Shown: piece by piece, positions 8,950 to 15,982 of the stretch | Numbering within the stretch: the first letter of the stretch is position 1 | Layout: every line of letters starts with the position of its first letter | From: Sediminitomix flava | GTDB taxonomy: Bacteria; Bacteroidota; Bacteroidia; Cytophagales; Flammeovirgaceae | Assembly: GCF_003149185.1 (NCBI RefSeq) | Contig: NZ_QGDO01000005.1 | Span: 310,001 to 374,000 of the forward strand | Direction: 5' to 3' | DNA: 64,000 nt | Program-made: the position numbers and the translations under genes | Notes under the pieces: generated by a model | Told to the model about the DNA's origin: nothing | Databases searched by the model: none | Seen by the model: only the letters and a program-made list of their open reading frames with translations

Positions 8950-9492
8950 TTAGTTGAATAAAGCTCCTTTGATCCAATCAATTTTTAGCTCAAAGTTTCC
9001 TTCTTGTTTATCCGAAATCAGAATTCCGATACTTCGTGGATTGAGATATTTAGGAGTTTTATAATTTAAGAGTCGTCCTCTGAATACAGCTTGAAAATCT
9101 TGAAATTGTAATTCTATCTCACTCCAATCAGAAGTTGTATCAAATGTCTTTTGGAAAGTAATTCCTTCTTGAGAAATGACTCTAAATTTATAGGTCTTCT
9201 GATCACCTTTGACCTTTAATTTGAAAGATTTAAATAAAGACTGAGAATTCAAATCCATTCGACAACTGGCAAAACCTCCATTATTTTCTAGTGAAACTTC
9301 TCCTTTAAAAATTCCGATTTTCTCATCATTTACATAAAACTGAGAATCTGAAATACCTCCCATGACATCATCATTAATGGTGTACCATTTATTTTCATTT
9401 TCTGACTCAAAAGAGGATAAGATTTCAGTCATATGATTTTGAGATATTGGTAGAAGTATAAGTAAGAAAATGTAAAGTAATGTATGTAGCAT
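8950..9492 (-). CDS. CIA30-family protein with signal peptide
   Basis: 180 residues. Residues 1-18 form a hydrophobic signal sequence. The rest matches the CIA30 fold (complex I intermediate-associated protein 30, a galactose-binding-like beta sandwich): INDDVMGGISDSQF, then GIFKGEVSLENNGGFASCR, DWSEIELQFQDFQAVFRGR, and the closing NPRSIGILISDKQEGNFELKIDWIK. In eukaryotes CIA30 helps assemble respiratory complex I; bacterial members have no firm function. It heads the operon with the atypical SDR, which suggests a shared and unidentified pathway. Confidence 0.85.
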   Translation of the reverse strand: MLHTLLYIFLLILLPISQNHMTEILSSFESENENKWYTINDDVMGGISDSQFYVNDEKIGIFKGEVSLENNGGFASCRMDLNSQSLFKSFKLKVKGDQKTYKFRVISQEGITFQKTFDTTSDWSEIELQFQDFQAVFRGRLLNYKTPKYLNPRSIGILISDKQEGNFELKIDWIKGALFN

Positions 9493-9573
9493 TTTGATTT
9501 GATCTTCTATTATTTGAAGAAGGTATTGTACGAAAATGAGTCTAATTGTTTTGACTCAATAAAGGATTAGAAC

Positions 9574-9600
9574 TTGATAACTTCTGCATCCTTATATTTG
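9574..9600 (+). promoter_or_regulatory. Predicted promoter of the DUF350-transglutaminase pair
   Basis: TATATTTG at 9593-9600 matches TAnnTTTG exactly, with TTG at 9574-9576 upstream (16-base spacing, slightly short). The first ATG of the pair is 36 bases downstream. Confidence 0.45.
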
Positions 9601-9636
9601 TTCTGCATCACTTTTTAGTTCAACATTTATTTTTTT

Positions 9637-10248
9637 ATGAATTGGAATAATTTTATCCTCGCATCTTACGAATTGATACTTTCGATCACCTTCAGTCTTG
9701 TAACTGTTTTTTTAGTGAGAAAGTGGTTAAGTGTAAAGCTTCTGAGAGAAAAAGATGAGAATCATACAGAAAGGACTGGAAATTTAGCATTAGCTATTTT
9801 TGCGGGGACACTCATTTTATGCACGTTGTTGTTGGTACATTCAAGCTTTTTACCTGCTGTAGATACTTTGAATGTAGTTATCCAATCAGCAGATGGGTTT
9901 ACCTTAGATATTCTGTTTACGTCCTTTATCTATTTTCTTCTATTTTTTGCAGTTTCTGTCTCGTTCAGTATGGGCTTGATTTTTCTTACAACTAAGGTTT
10001 ATACCTATGCTACTACTGAAATAGATGAAATGAAAGAATTAGACAATAAGAATACGGCTGTTGCTGTTATACTTTCAATTGTCATTTTAGGGACAACTAT
10101 TACAGTTCAACCAGCCTTGAAAAGATTTATTTTTAGCTTGGTAAGTTATGAACAAGTAGAAAAAATCACACGTAGACCTTTAGTACCTCAAAAAATACAA
10201 GAAACTAAAGGACAAGTAGTGCCTAAAATATCTAAAAGCAAAGACTAG
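9637..10248 (+). CDS. DUF350-like four-helix inner-membrane protein
   Basis: 203 residues with four predicted membrane segments at about 7-28, 48-70, 92-118 and 138-160, then a basic cytoplasmic tail. The charged residue followed by Asn-Ala before helices 2 and 4 (ERTGNLALAIFAG and DNKNTAVAVILSIVILG) is the internal repeat typical of DUF350 (YjfL-type) proteins. In other bacteria DUF350 proteins sit beside ATP-grasp glutathionylspermidine-synthase-like enzymes; here the partner is a transglutaminase-like protein only 3 bases downstream. The molecular role of DUF350 is not established. Family assignment is by motif, without a search. Confidence 0.75.
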   Translation: MNWNNFILASYELILSITFSLVTVFLVRKWLSVKLLREKDENHTERTGNLALAIFAGTLILCTLLLVHSSFLPAVDTLNVVIQSADGFTLDILFTSFIYFLLFFAVSVSFSMGLIFLTTKVYTYATTEIDEMKELDNKNTAVAVILSIVILGTTITVQPALKRFIFSLVSYEQVEKITRRPLVPQKIQETKGQVVPKISKSKD

Positions 10249-10251
10249 TTT

Positions 10252-11436
10252 ATGCTCAATAAATCATTTTACCTATTAGCTTTCAGTATCTTTTTAATCA
10301 GTATTGCTTCTATTTCATTTCTTAATGAATATGCCTATCATCGCTTTTTTAGAAATTTGAAACAAAATGATGGAAGATCAATTTTTTGGAATAAAACACC
10401 CGATCGTTACGAAAAAAGTGATCATGTTTCTTTCTTTTTAGAGGAATCAGATGAGGTTTACAGTATCAAATATTCATATTTTGGTCCATCTAACAACCAA
10501 TTAATTTGGGAGTCTCATTGGTCAAAACAAATTACAGATAAGGCAATACTCAAATATGGTATATCAAAATCATTTTTTGATCCTTATTACCCATCCCCAC
10601 AAGTAGATAGACAGAGAAAGCAAGAGTTAAATGAAGCTTTATGGAAGGAGCATAAAGGGATGGTTCAACCAGACCTTAGTTCAATTTCAAATTATTATTC
10701 ACCGTACACAAAGTCAATTGCTCAATTCATAAGTGAACAACTAGAATCATCAAGTAAGAGGGAATTGATAGATCATGTGCTTCGCTTTTGTCAGGACATT
10801 CCTTATGGTGTTCCTCCAAATATGATGGGAAATACACACTTAGGTGGTGTGTTTGTACCTCCTCAATTATTAGTCAATGGATACGGTGATTGTGATTCGA
10901 AGTCAACACTTTTTATGTCTATTTTATCTCATTTTAAAGATATAGAAGGAGTTTTTTTACATACACCATCGCATGTTTTAATTGGGATTAAAGGGATTCC
11001 AGGTCCTTATGATGATTCATTTGTATTCAAAAATGAAAAATATGTATTGTGTGAGCCTGTTGGTGTTGCAAGGTTGCCTTATGGTAAAGCAGGAAAGGAG
11101 TATCGAATAGTTGAAGTTGAAGCTCATGAAAGTAATCATGAAGCTACAATTAAAAATCAAATTGTTGAAGATACCAGTGGAGCCAATAATGGAAAACTTA
11201 TGCTTTGGTCTTCAATATCTGAGGGGGGAAACCTCAAAATTTTTATAGATGATGAAAGTGTAGGTGAGATTGGGGTATATTTTGAGAGTGAGCCTGATTG
11301 TGGTAATGAATATGCACTTAATCTTGAGTTTGAAGAAGGTATCTATCGCTTAAGAGCAGAGAATGATGCTGGTGATCTTTGGAAAACAAATGTGACTATA
11401 AAACGAGGTGTGTGTAATAGCTTAGAGTTTAATTAA
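10252..11436 (+). CDS. Membrane-anchored transglutaminase-like cysteine protein
   Basis: 394 residues. Residues 5-24 form an N-terminal membrane anchor. The papain/transglutaminase-like core is at about 165-275, with the catalytic Cys in NGYGDCDSKS (Cys214), a histidine in THTPSHVLIGI (His241; the first His is 237) and an acidic residue in YVLCEPVG (Glu268). The C-terminal 85 residues form a beta-sandwich-like domain (KLMLWSSISEGGNLKIFIDD). Proteins of this type may hydrolyse or form isopeptide bonds; the substrate is unknown. The start lies 3 bases after the DUF350 stop, so the two are almost certainly co-translated, with the catalytic domain on the periplasmic side. Confidence 0.8.
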   Translation: MLNKSFYLLAFSIFLISIASISFLNEYAYHRFFRNLKQNDGRSIFWNKTPDRYEKSDHVSFFLEESDEVYSIKYSYFGPSNNQLIWESHWSKQITDKAILKYGISKSFFDPYYPSPQVDRQRKQELNEALWKEHKGMVQPDLSSISNYYSPYTKSIAQFISEQLESSSKRELIDHVLRFCQDIPYGVPPNMMGNTHLGGVFVPPQLLVNGYGDCDSKSTLFMSILSHFKDIEGVFLHTPSHVLIGIKGIPGPYDDSFVFKNEKYVLCEPVGVARLPYGKAGKEYRIVEVEAHESNHEATIKNQIVEDTSGANNGKLMLWSSISEGGNLKIFIDDESVGEIGVYFESEPDCGNEYALNLEFEEGIYRLRAENDAGDLWKTNVTIKRGVCNSLEFN

Positions 11437-11456
11437 TCAATTATTTTCAATTTAAT

Positions 11457-11487
11457 TTTGAACCTATGTTTTAGATTTATACATTTA
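11457..11487 (+). promoter_or_regulatory. Predicted promoter of the membrane protein-regulator operon
   Basis: TTTG at 11457-11460 (-33) and TACATTTA at 11480-11487 (7 of 8 matches to TAnnTTTG) are 19 bases apart, the preferred Bacteroidota spacing. The last base of the -7 element touches the palindromic operator. Confidence 0.5.
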
Positions 11488-11510
11488 CTTTGAATTACAA
11501 AGTACTTTAA
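11487..11510. promoter_or_regulatory. Palindromic operator 1, ACTTTG-N5-CAAAGT
   Basis: ACTTTG AATTA CAAAGT at 11487-11503 is a perfect 6-bp inverted repeat, followed directly by a third half-site ACTTTA, so AAAGTACTTT is itself palindromic. The ATG of the membrane protein is 10 bases after the palindrome. The same element recurs at 12452. The likely binder is the winged-helix regulator encoded at 12112. Confidence 0.7.
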
Positions 11511-11512
11511 AT

Positions 11513-12115
11513 ATGAAGCAATATAAATCAGTAGAAGAAGATATCGCCCATATTCGTTCTATGATGGCAGAATCGAGTAGGTTTCTCTCTTTAAGTGGTC
11601 TTTCGGGTATTTTTGCAGGTATTTATGCCTTAGTAGGAGCAACTATAGCTTACAAGTGGATATATATTGATTATGAAAATGGTATAGATGAGAATATTAA
11701 AATAAGATTTATACTATTGGCATCATCAGTTTTGTTAGCTGCCTTATCTACAGGTTTTTTCTTTACTTACCGTAATGCAAAGATTAGAAATCAGAGAATT
11801 TGGAATCCTTCTACATTGAAGTTTCTAGTCAGTTTATTTCTACCACTTGTAGTTGGAGGATTACTGATCTTAGAGTTTATGTATTGGAATTTAGGACAGT
11901 TCATAGCTCCTCTGACACTGATTTTCTATGGCTTAGGATTGTGGGGTGCTAGTAAATATACACATTTAGAAACCAGGTATTTAGCCTTGTGTCAAATATC
12001 CTTAGGTTTACTTTCCGCATATTTTGTAGGATACGGATTGTTGTTTTGGGCTTTAGGCTTTGGTATTTTGCATATTATTTATGGCCTAGTGATGTACTTA
12101 AAATATGAGAAGTGA
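11513..12115 (+). CDS. Unrecognised polytopic membrane protein, partner of winged-helix regulator
   Basis: 200 residues. A short cytoplasmic start (KQYKSVEEDIAHIRSMMAESSRF) is followed by about six hydrophobic segments, at roughly 25-47, 64-86, 105-122, 130-145, 155-175 and 178-194. I do not recognise a named domain. Its TGA overlaps the GTG start of the regulator gene (GTGA at 12112-12115), so the two are translationally coupled. Genes of this arrangement often encode a membrane sensor that controls its soluble regulator; that is inference. The operator palindrome sits 10 bases before the ATG, which implies autoregulation. Confidence 0.8.
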   Translation: MKQYKSVEEDIAHIRSMMAESSRFLSLSGLSGIFAGIYALVGATIAYKWIYIDYENGIDENIKIRFILLASSVLLAALSTGFFFTYRNAKIRNQRIWNPSTLKFLVSLFLPLVVGGLLILEFMYWNLGQFIAPLTLIFYGLGLWGASKYTHLETRYLALCQISLGLLSAYFVGYGLLFWALGFGILHIIYGLVMYLKYEK

Positions 12116-12414
12116 AAGATATACTGAGTAAGTTAAATAAGGCATTTGAAAATCGACTTCGGCTAGGAATAATGTCAGTTCTGATAGCTAATGAGCAGGC
12201 TGATTTTCTGTTTTTGAAAGAACATTTGAAGGCTACTGATGGGAACTTAGCTAGCCACACAAATTCCTTAGAAAAATTAGGGTATTTATCTATCGAAAAG
12301 AAGTTTGTCGGAAAAAAGCCAAAGACGATTTTTCATCTCACAGAAGAAGGTCGAAAAGCTTTCACTGACCACCTGAATGCCCTTGAAGAGCTAATTAAAA
12401 ACCCCTATAAATAG
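12112..12414 (+). CDS. Winged-helix transcriptional regulator (MarR/ArsR-like, HTH_34 type)
   Basis: 100 residues, a single winged-helix domain: FENRLRLGIMSVLIANEQADFLFLKEHL (helices 1-2), DGNLASHTNSLEKLGYLSI (recognition helix), then the wing KKFVGKKPKTIFHLTEEGRKAF. This is the pattern of the small PF13601-type regulators found beside membrane proteins and CreD in Bacteroidota. It starts at GTG within the stop codon of the preceding gene. No ligand-binding domain is present, so its signal probably comes from the membrane partner. It most likely binds the two ACTTTG-N5-CAAAGT palindromes at 11487 and 12452 and so controls its own operon and creD. Confidence 0.88.
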   Translation: MKDILSKLNKAFENRLRLGIMSVLIANEQADFLFLKEHLKATDGNLASHTNSLEKLGYLSIEKKFVGKKPKTIFHLTEEGRKAFTDHLNALEELIKNPYK

Positions 12415-12420
12415 AATACA

Positions 12421-12442
12421 CCCCAGAAATGGGGTTTTATTT
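12421..12442 (+). terminator. Short GC hairpin terminator after the regulator gene
   Basis: CCCC AGAAAT GGGG followed by TTTTATTT, six bases after the regulator stop codon. The stem is only four G-C pairs, so read-through is likely. Confidence 0.5.
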
Positions 12443-12451
12443 GAAATATAC

Positions 12452-12474
12452 ACTTTGAAATGCAAAGTACTTTA
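12452..12474. promoter_or_regulatory. Palindromic operator 2, ACTTTG-N5-CAAAGT
   Basis: ACTTTG AAATG CAAAGT at 12452-12468, followed by ACTTTA as in operator 1. Between the two sites 20 of 23 bases agree. The last half-site runs into the ATG of the 52-aa ORF at 12474. TTTG at 12440-12443 and the TTTG of the palindrome could supply promoter elements, but the spacing is not ideal. Confidence 0.7.
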
Positions 12475-12632
12475 TGTTAAGATTCAAATTTATCATTTAC
12501 CTGATCGTATTGTTACTGTTTTCCAAAAGCAATAATTATAAGCCTCGATACCATTTTTTGAAAGGACTCATTTGGTATATCGTCAGGGGCATAATTATTC
12601 TATTTTCTAACACTAAAAATTATAATTCATGA
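12474..12632 (+). CDS. Small membrane protein of 52 residues upstream of creD
   Basis: An ATG at 12474 opens a 52-codon frame whose TGA overlaps the creD ATG (ATGA at 12629-12632). The product begins MLRFKFIIYLIVLLLF, has a polar centre (SKSNNYKPRYHF) and a second hydrophobic stretch (LIWYIVRGIIILF), which suggests two short membrane segments or one plus an amphipathic helix. Support for reality comes from the position: the start lies directly behind operator 2, just as the membrane-protein start lies behind operator 1, and its stop codon couples to creD. I do not recognise the sequence. Confidence 0.55.
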   Translation: MLRFKFIIYLIVLLLFSKSNNYKPRYHFLKGLIWYIVRGIIILFSNTKNYNS

Positions 12633-14023
12633 AAGAAAAAAATGTTTTTGAGCGTACAAATGAGAAAATTTCTAATTCTATTTCACTTAGATTATTACTT
12701 ATAGGTTTTATAATGCTGATTCTCAGTTGGCCTATAGGTAGCATTATGAATCTGATTGAAGAAAGAAGTAAAAGACAAGAGCAAGCAACAGAAGAGATTC
12801 ATAAAAAATGGGGACGATCACAGCACATTTCAGCTTTCATTTTATCTATTCCTTATACTGAAGAAGAGATAATTACGAATGACAAGAATTTAAAAGAAAA
12901 AGTCATAATTGATCGGGTAATGTATTTGTTAGCTGATGATTTATTAATAAGTGGAGATACTAAAACAGACAAGAGAGCCAGAGGGATTTTTGAGGTGCCA
13001 GTCTATAGTTCTCAGTTAAATATAAAAGGAAGTTTTATCGGAGATGAAATTTTGAAGTCTGGAATTCCTTTGGAGGATATAAAATGGGATGATGCTAAAA
13101 TTCATTTAGGAATGAGTGATTTTAGAGGTATAAAAGAGAATCTTATTCTCAAATGGGGAAAAGATGAAGTACCTTTTGAAACAGCAGATGAACATATGCC
13201 TACGAGCCTTACGGGAATGTCTTGTCCTGTTGATATTTCAGTTTTCAAAGAAAAAGGACAGCGTATCTCTTTTGAAACAGAATTAATATTTAACGGAAGC
13301 TCTTATCTCTATTTTTCACCTTTCGGAAAAAATACAAAAGTAGAAATTAAATCAGATTGGTTACATCCTAAATTTGATGGAGCACATTTCCCAGATCAGA
13401 AAGAAATAGGAGAAGATGGATTTACAGCAAGCTGGAAACTGATACATTTAAATAGAACCTATCCTCAATTAATTACTTCAAAGATTAAAGATTTACATAC
13501 TTCAGATTTTGGAGTTAATTTCTTAACACCACTTGACGAATATCAGAAAAGTATGCGTTCTGCAAAATATGCAATGCTGATTATAGCATTAACTTTCTTA
13601 GTTTACTTTTTCATTCAGGTCAAAAATAAAGTCCAAATCCACCCCATTCAATATGGATTAGTCGGTTTTGCTTTATGTGTTTTTTATATCCTTTTGGTAG
13701 CACTTTCGGAGCATATATCTTTCAATTTTAGTTATCTCATAGCAAGTACAGCCACAGTAATACTGATTAGTAGTTATAGCAGATCAATCGTAAAAAGGTT
13801 TAAACTAATTAGAGTTTTATTTGGAAGTATTTTGGCGGTTTATTGGTTTGTATTTGGAATTATTCAGTCAGAAGATTACGCCCTTTTGATGGGAAGTATT
13901 GGTCTTTTTGTTGTCTTAGGAGTTGTCATGTTTATTTCGAAAGATGTCAATTGGTATAATAATATAGCTACCGAAGATCAAGAAACAGAATTACTTGAAG
14001 AAGATAGTAATGGGAATGAATAA
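12629..14023 (+). CDS. creD: CreD family inner-membrane protein
   Basis: 464 residues. One membrane segment lies near residues 21-43 (LRLLLIGFIMLILSWPIG). A large extracytoplasmic beta-rich domain spans about 60-305, with the family pattern around RARGIFEVPVYSSQLNIKG and FSPFGKNTKVEIKSDWLHPKFDG. Four to five membrane helices run from about 310 to 450. CreD proteins belong to cell-envelope stress regulons; overexpression gives colicin tolerance in E. coli and they link to beta-lactam response in some genera, but the biochemical role is unknown. In this locus it is controlled by the adjacent winged-helix regulator rather than by a CreBC two-component pair. The start overlaps the 52-aa ORF stop. 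Confidence 0.92.
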   Translation: MKEKNVFERTNEKISNSISLRLLLIGFIMLILSWPIGSIMNLIEERSKRQEQATEEIHKKWGRSQHISAFILSIPYTEEEIITNDKNLKEKVIIDRVMYLLADDLLISGDTKTDKRARGIFEVPVYSSQLNIKGSFIGDEILKSGIPLEDIKWDDAKIHLGMSDFRGIKENLILKWGKDEVPFETADEHMPTSLTGMSCPVDISVFKEKGQRISFETELIFNGSSYLYFSPFGKNTKVEIKSDWLHPKFDGAHFPDQKEIGEDGFTASWKLIHLNRTYPQLITSKIKDLHTSDFGVNFLTPLDEYQKSMRSAKYAMLIIALTFLVYFFIQVKNKVQIHPIQYGLVGFALCVFYILLVALSEHISFNFSYLIASTATVILISSYSRSIVKRFKLIRVLFGSILAVYWFVFGIIQSEDYALLMGSIGLFVVLGVVMFISKDVNWYNNIATEDQETELLEEDSNGNE

Positions 14024-14031
14024 TAGATTAA

Positions 14032-14064
14032 AGGGCAATTCAGGGAATGATTTGCCCTATACTT
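14032..14064 (+). terminator. Probable terminator after creD
   Basis: AGGGCAA (14032-14038) pairs with TTGCCCT (14052-14058) around a 13-base loop and is followed by ATACTTTT. Confidence 0.5.
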
Positions 14065-14161
14065 TTAATTTATATTAATATGAGATTAAACAGTGTTAAA
14101 TGAGTTTTTGAGTACTGTCAACATCAAAGAAGCTATTGTCCTGATTGAAAATAATAGCTAA

Positions 14162-15025
14162 ATGATGAAACATCTTTTATTAATAACCATCCTGTTTTTC
14201 CAAATTCAAGTTCTTTCTGCTCAAACTATTGATAAAGTAAGAGGGCAGTTTACAAATTCAGTAGTAAAGACTACTAGAGGAGCTTATTCTTCTTCAAGTT
14301 CAAATCCTTATGATAGTGAACTAGGAATCTTAGAAGGTTTATTTTATGATCTTATTTTCGTACCAATTGTAGCTATTCCATTTTGGTCTCTTACAGTCTT
14401 CCCAGAAGAGTATTCTCCTTTTAAAAAACCACTTTTTGGACAATTCGTACTTTCAGATTACCCATATCAAAATGATGGGCAGGGACGATTTCACAAGTAT
14501 TCGCTAGAAGAATCGATACCAAAGAACTCAGATATAGAACTAAGATTTAGTTATTTAAAAGATGAATCTACCTTACATAGTTATAAACTCGATATAAAGT
14601 ACTATTTGTCCCATACCTTTAAAATCAACTTTGAGCACAATCAATTTTTTGAAAAAATAACAAAGGATACTTATGACAGAATGAATCAGAGTATTTTAAA
14701 CATTGATTACATAAGGGCGCGACATTCAAAAATTGCATTTTGGTGGGGAGGAGGTTTAAGCTTTTTGAACCTTGATGATAAAACATTTTGGGCACCTCTT
14801 TTTAGTACAGGCCTAGAATTGTTCCCCCTAAAACCTTTTCATCTAGAATCGAAATGGCACATTGGAAGCTATGCTCACAAAGGAGAGTTAGTTGACATGC
14901 TTCAAGGTGAAACAGGCCTTGGTTTTTATATTAAAAATTTGAAAATATTTACATCTTACAGGTTAACTAAAATAGGAGATGTTCGTATCAATGGTATGGC
15001 TTTTGGGCTTGCAGTTCATATTTAG
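14162..15025 (+). CDS. Exported protein, probable outer-membrane barrel, unknown function
   Basis: 287 residues with a signal peptide (MMKHLLLITILFFQIQVLSAQ; the second Met may be the start). After a Ser-rich stretch (YSSSSSNPYDSE) there is a hydrophobic segment (LFYDLIFVPIVAIPFWSLTVF). Alternating strands follow (DIELRFSYLKDESTLHSYKLDIKYYL split by short turns, KIAFWWGGGLSFLNL, LKIFTSYRLTKIG), ending AFGLAVHI. This looks like a small beta barrel with a cell-surface turn pattern. Family unrecognised. It is transcribed alone, with a 136-base leader after the creD terminator. Confidence 0.65.
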   Translation: MMKHLLLITILFFQIQVLSAQTIDKVRGQFTNSVVKTTRGAYSSSSSNPYDSELGILEGLFYDLIFVPIVAIPFWSLTVFPEEYSPFKKPLFGQFVLSDYPYQNDGQGRFHKYSLEESIPKNSDIELRFSYLKDESTLHSYKLDIKYYLSHTFKINFEHNQFFEKITKDTYDRMNQSILNIDYIRARHSKIAFWWGGGLSFLNLDDKTFWAPLFSTGLELFPLKPFHLESKWHIGSYAHKGELVDMLQGETGLGFYIKNLKIFTSYRLTKIGDVRINGMAFGLAVHI

Positions 15026-15077
15026 AAAGAAAATAGCAAACTGTATTTAATAACTAGCTTTACATACCTTTTTTACA

Positions 15078-15575
15078 ATGAAGAGAATACGAAATTATCT
15101 ACTAACAATTAGCCTATTTATTATTGTGGGATGTGATTCAGATGTAGAACCAAATGTTGGGAAATTAGAAGTAAACCTCGATAAAGCAAAGATACTTGAG
15201 TTAGTCAATCAATCCCGTTGGGAAGGAGCAATGTGTGGTAGTACAGCAAAAGAATCTGTTCCAGCCTTGAAATGGAATGATAAGTTAGCTAAGGCTGCTT
15301 TAGACCATTCTAATGATATGTACAATAATGACTATTTCAGTCACACTAGCCCAGATGGAACAAACTTTAGTAAAAGAGCAACTAATGCAGGTTATGAAGG
15401 ACGACCAATGGGAGAAAATATTGCTTGGGGGTATAGTTCTGAAGAAGCAGTAATGAAAGGCTGGATGAATAGTCCTGGACACTGTAAGAATATCATGATT
15501 GGAAATGCAACTGAGATTGGAGTAGCCAAATCAGATCAAGGAAACTACTGGACAATGGTTTTAGGTAAAGAATAA
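15078..15575 (+). CDS. CAP-domain (SCP/PR1-like) lipoprotein
   Basis: 165 residues. A lipoprotein signal (LFIIVGC, lipidated Cys about residue 19) is followed by a CAP domain from about residue 36. The CAP signatures are KAALDHSNDMYNNDYFSHTS, GRPMGENIAWG, AVMKGWMNSPGHCKNIM and the final strand YWTMVLG, including the two histidines and the Glu of the CAP pocket. CAP proteins are secreted; bacterial members are poorly characterised and may bind lipids or peptides. It probably sits in the outer or inner membrane facing the periplasm. Transcribed with its own spacing of 52 bases after the barrel gene. Confidence 0.9.
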   Translation: MKRIRNYLLTISLFIIVGCDSDVEPNVGKLEVNLDKAKILELVNQSRWEGAMCGSTAKESVPALKWNDKLAKAALDHSNDMYNNDYFSHTSPDGTNFSKRATNAGYEGRPMGENIAWGYSSEEAVMKGWMNSPGHCKNIMIGNATEIGVAKSDQGNYWTMVLGKE

Positions 15576-15662
15576 CTGAATATCTTCTAGATCATAGTTA
15601 GTAGGTATTGAACCTCTCTTTATACTGTAATGTTGCTAAAGCAGAACATTAAATAAAGTATA

Positions 15663-15911
15663 ATGGGTATTTTATCTTGGATTATTTTTGGATTGATAGC
15701 AGGGGCTTTAGCGAAATGGATAATGCCAGGCGATGACCCTGGAGGGGTTATTGTCACTATCGTAATTGGTGTTGTTGGAGCTGTAGTAGGAGGTTATATT
15801 GGTTCACTAATTGGATGGGGTGAAGTAGACGGGTTCAATATCAAGAGTTTTGCTACGGCAATTGGAGGTGCTTTAGTACTTCTTTTCGCTTATCGAAAGA
15901 TAAAAGGCTAG
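15663..15911 (+). CDS. GlsB/YeaQ/YmgE-family stress-response membrane protein
   Basis: 82 residues, almost entirely hydrophobic with three membrane segments. The opening MGILSWIIFGLIAGALAKWIMPG, the middle VIGVVGAVVGGYIGSLIGWG and the end GGALVLLFAYRKIKG are the family hallmarks (transglycosylase-associated protein annotation is historical). Members are induced by general and alkaline stress in other bacteria; the mechanism is unknown. The stop codon is followed by a strong bidirectional hairpin. Confidence 0.92.
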   Translation: MGILSWIIFGLIAGALAKWIMPGDDPGGVIVTIVIGVVGAVVGGYIGSLIGWGEVDGFNIKSFATAIGGALVLLFAYRKIKG

Positions 15912-15939
15912 AAAATGTCTTAAGTATTTTTCAAAAAGA

Positions 15940-15972
15940 AAGTCTCATCAATACAAGCTTGATGAGACTTTT
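15940..15972. terminator. Bidirectional terminator
   Basis: AAGTCTCATCAA (15940-15951) and TTGATGAGACTT (15959-15970) form a long perfect stem between two convergent genes, with A and T runs outside it. Confidence 0.85.
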
Positions 15973-15982
15973 TATTTATAGT

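Noticed and set aside
12075-12260. Minus-strand frame over the regulator start
   Set aside because: It overlaps two well-supported coupled plus-strand genes and has no recognisable domain.
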